Below are positions 5,017-5,460 of a stretch of DNA of 5,460 bases, piece by piece. The DNA comes from Spirochaetaceae bacterium (lineage in GTDB: Bacteria; Spirochaetota; Spirochaetia; DSM-2461), in NCBI GenBank assembly GCA_003246505.1, contig QKAI01000052.1, positions 1-5,460 on the forward strand. The letters are read 5' to 3'. Below the pieces are notes generated by a model, which was given only the letters and a program-made list of their open reading frames with translations, was not told where the DNA came from and did not search any database. Each line of letters opens with the position of its first letter. Position 1 is the first letter of the stretch. The translations under genes and the position numbers were made by a program.

Positions 5017-5460
5017 CGGCTCAGCCTCTCCAGCTCCCGGCGGACCGCCACCGTATGGTCGAAGAACTCCCGGCTCTTCCGGTAGCCCATGCCCTGGGGG
5101 GCGTTCTCCAGGGGATGGGCCCCCCCCCGGCCGTCCAGGATGTGGACCCGGTCGGAGAGGAAGACCGCCTCTTCGATGCTGTGGGTCACGAGGATGACCG
5201 TCAGGGGGCGGGGACTCTCCCTCTTGAGGGTGAGCAGCCGGTCCTGCAGGGTCTCCCGGGTCATGGCGTCCAGGGAGGAGAAGGGCTCGTCCAGCAGCAG
5301 CAGGGCCGGTTCCAGGATCAGGGCCCGCCCGATGGCCAGGCGCTGCCGCTCCCCCCCGGAAAGCTGGTCCGGGTAGCGGTCCTCCTTGCCGGTCAGATCC
5401 AGATCGGCCAGAATCCGGTCAACCCGCCGGTCAATCTCGCGTTTTGCCGTTTTGCGAAGC
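5013..5460 (-). CDS. ABC transporter ATP-binding protein, SsuB/TauB/NrtD type, 5' end outside the window
   Basis: The visible part is the C-terminal ~148 residues of the ATPase that drives the neighbouring permease. The frame is open to the window edge, so the ATG at 5264 is internal. Visible are the signature LSGGERQRLAIGRAL (just after RYPDQ), Walker B LLLLDEPFSSLD with catalytic Glu, and the H-loop THSIEEAVFLSDRV. Walker A and the Q-loop are beyond position 5460. The H-loop form THSIEEA and the short C-terminal tail with no regulatory domain fit the nitrate/sulfonate/taurine subfamily. A run of nine G on the coding strand (5128-5120) lies in the GRGGAHP segment; residues on both sides read through normally, so the frame is intact. 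Its stop and the permease start share ATGA. Confidence 0.93.
   Translation of the reverse strand, partial: LRKTAKREIDRRVDRILADLDLTGKEDRYPDQLSGGERQRLAIGRALILEPALLLLDEPFSSLDAMTRETLQDRLLTLKRESPRPLTVILVTHSIEEAVFLSDRVHILDGRGGAHPLENAPQGMGYRKSREFFDHTVAVRRELERLSR

Noticed and set aside
4591..5085. Plus-strand open frame of 164 codons opposite the permease
   Set aside because: Highly charged Gly/Asp/Glu/Gln composition typical of an antisense shadow in GC-rich DNA; the minus-strand frame has clear ABC permease motifs.
5262..5264. ATG at 5264 as the start of the ABC ATPase
   Set aside because: It lies after Walker B; the signature motif and Walker B are encoded upstream in the same frame to the window edge.

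Overview
The window is a compact, GC-rich bacterial chromosomal segment. One 60-base stretch inside the transporter genes (4861-4920) is about 72% G+C by hand count. It holds the 3' part of a housekeeping rRNA-modification gene, an orphan metallopeptidase, a small toxin-antitoxin pair, and a convergent, tightly coupled minus-strand gene cluster. The taxon cannot be fixed from the sequence. The style of the metallo-hydrolase and the overall gene content are compatible with a free-living spirochaete, but that is a weak inference.

Left, plus strand: an RluD-like 23S rRNA pseudouridine synthase (S4 domain and start codon lie outside the window) ends at 731. A hairpin and a C8 tract follow, then a DUF4157-type HExxH metallopeptidase of about 229 aa (801-1490). 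Next comes a two-gene MazE/PemK-like toxin-antitoxin module (1540-2105). It has its own strong promoter (TTGACT, 18 nt, TATAAT), a perfect 8-bp inverted repeat over the -10 box, and a strong ribosome-binding site. Two 60-base samples inside the module are only 42% and 45% G+C, so it looks like a horizontally acquired insert.

Right, minus strand, read from 5460 down to 2102: an SsuB/TauB/NrtD-type ABC ATPase (5' end outside the window), its permease, a membrane protein with a LamG-like domain carried on a VanZ-like domain, a 37-bp gap with a weak candidate promoter, a pentapeptide-repeat protein, and a metallo-beta-lactamase-fold protein. Three of the four junctions are ATGA stop/start overlaps, which implies translational coupling. 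The two converging units meet at a TTAA where the toxin stop codon and the hydrolase stop codon overlap.

The ABC pair would import a small solute with a binding protein that is not visible here. Nothing in the sequence explains why the VanZ/LamG, pentapeptide and metallo-hydrolase genes are attached to it. That association is the part of the window least covered by known systems. No RNA genes, CRISPR arrays, insertion sequences or attachment sites were seen.
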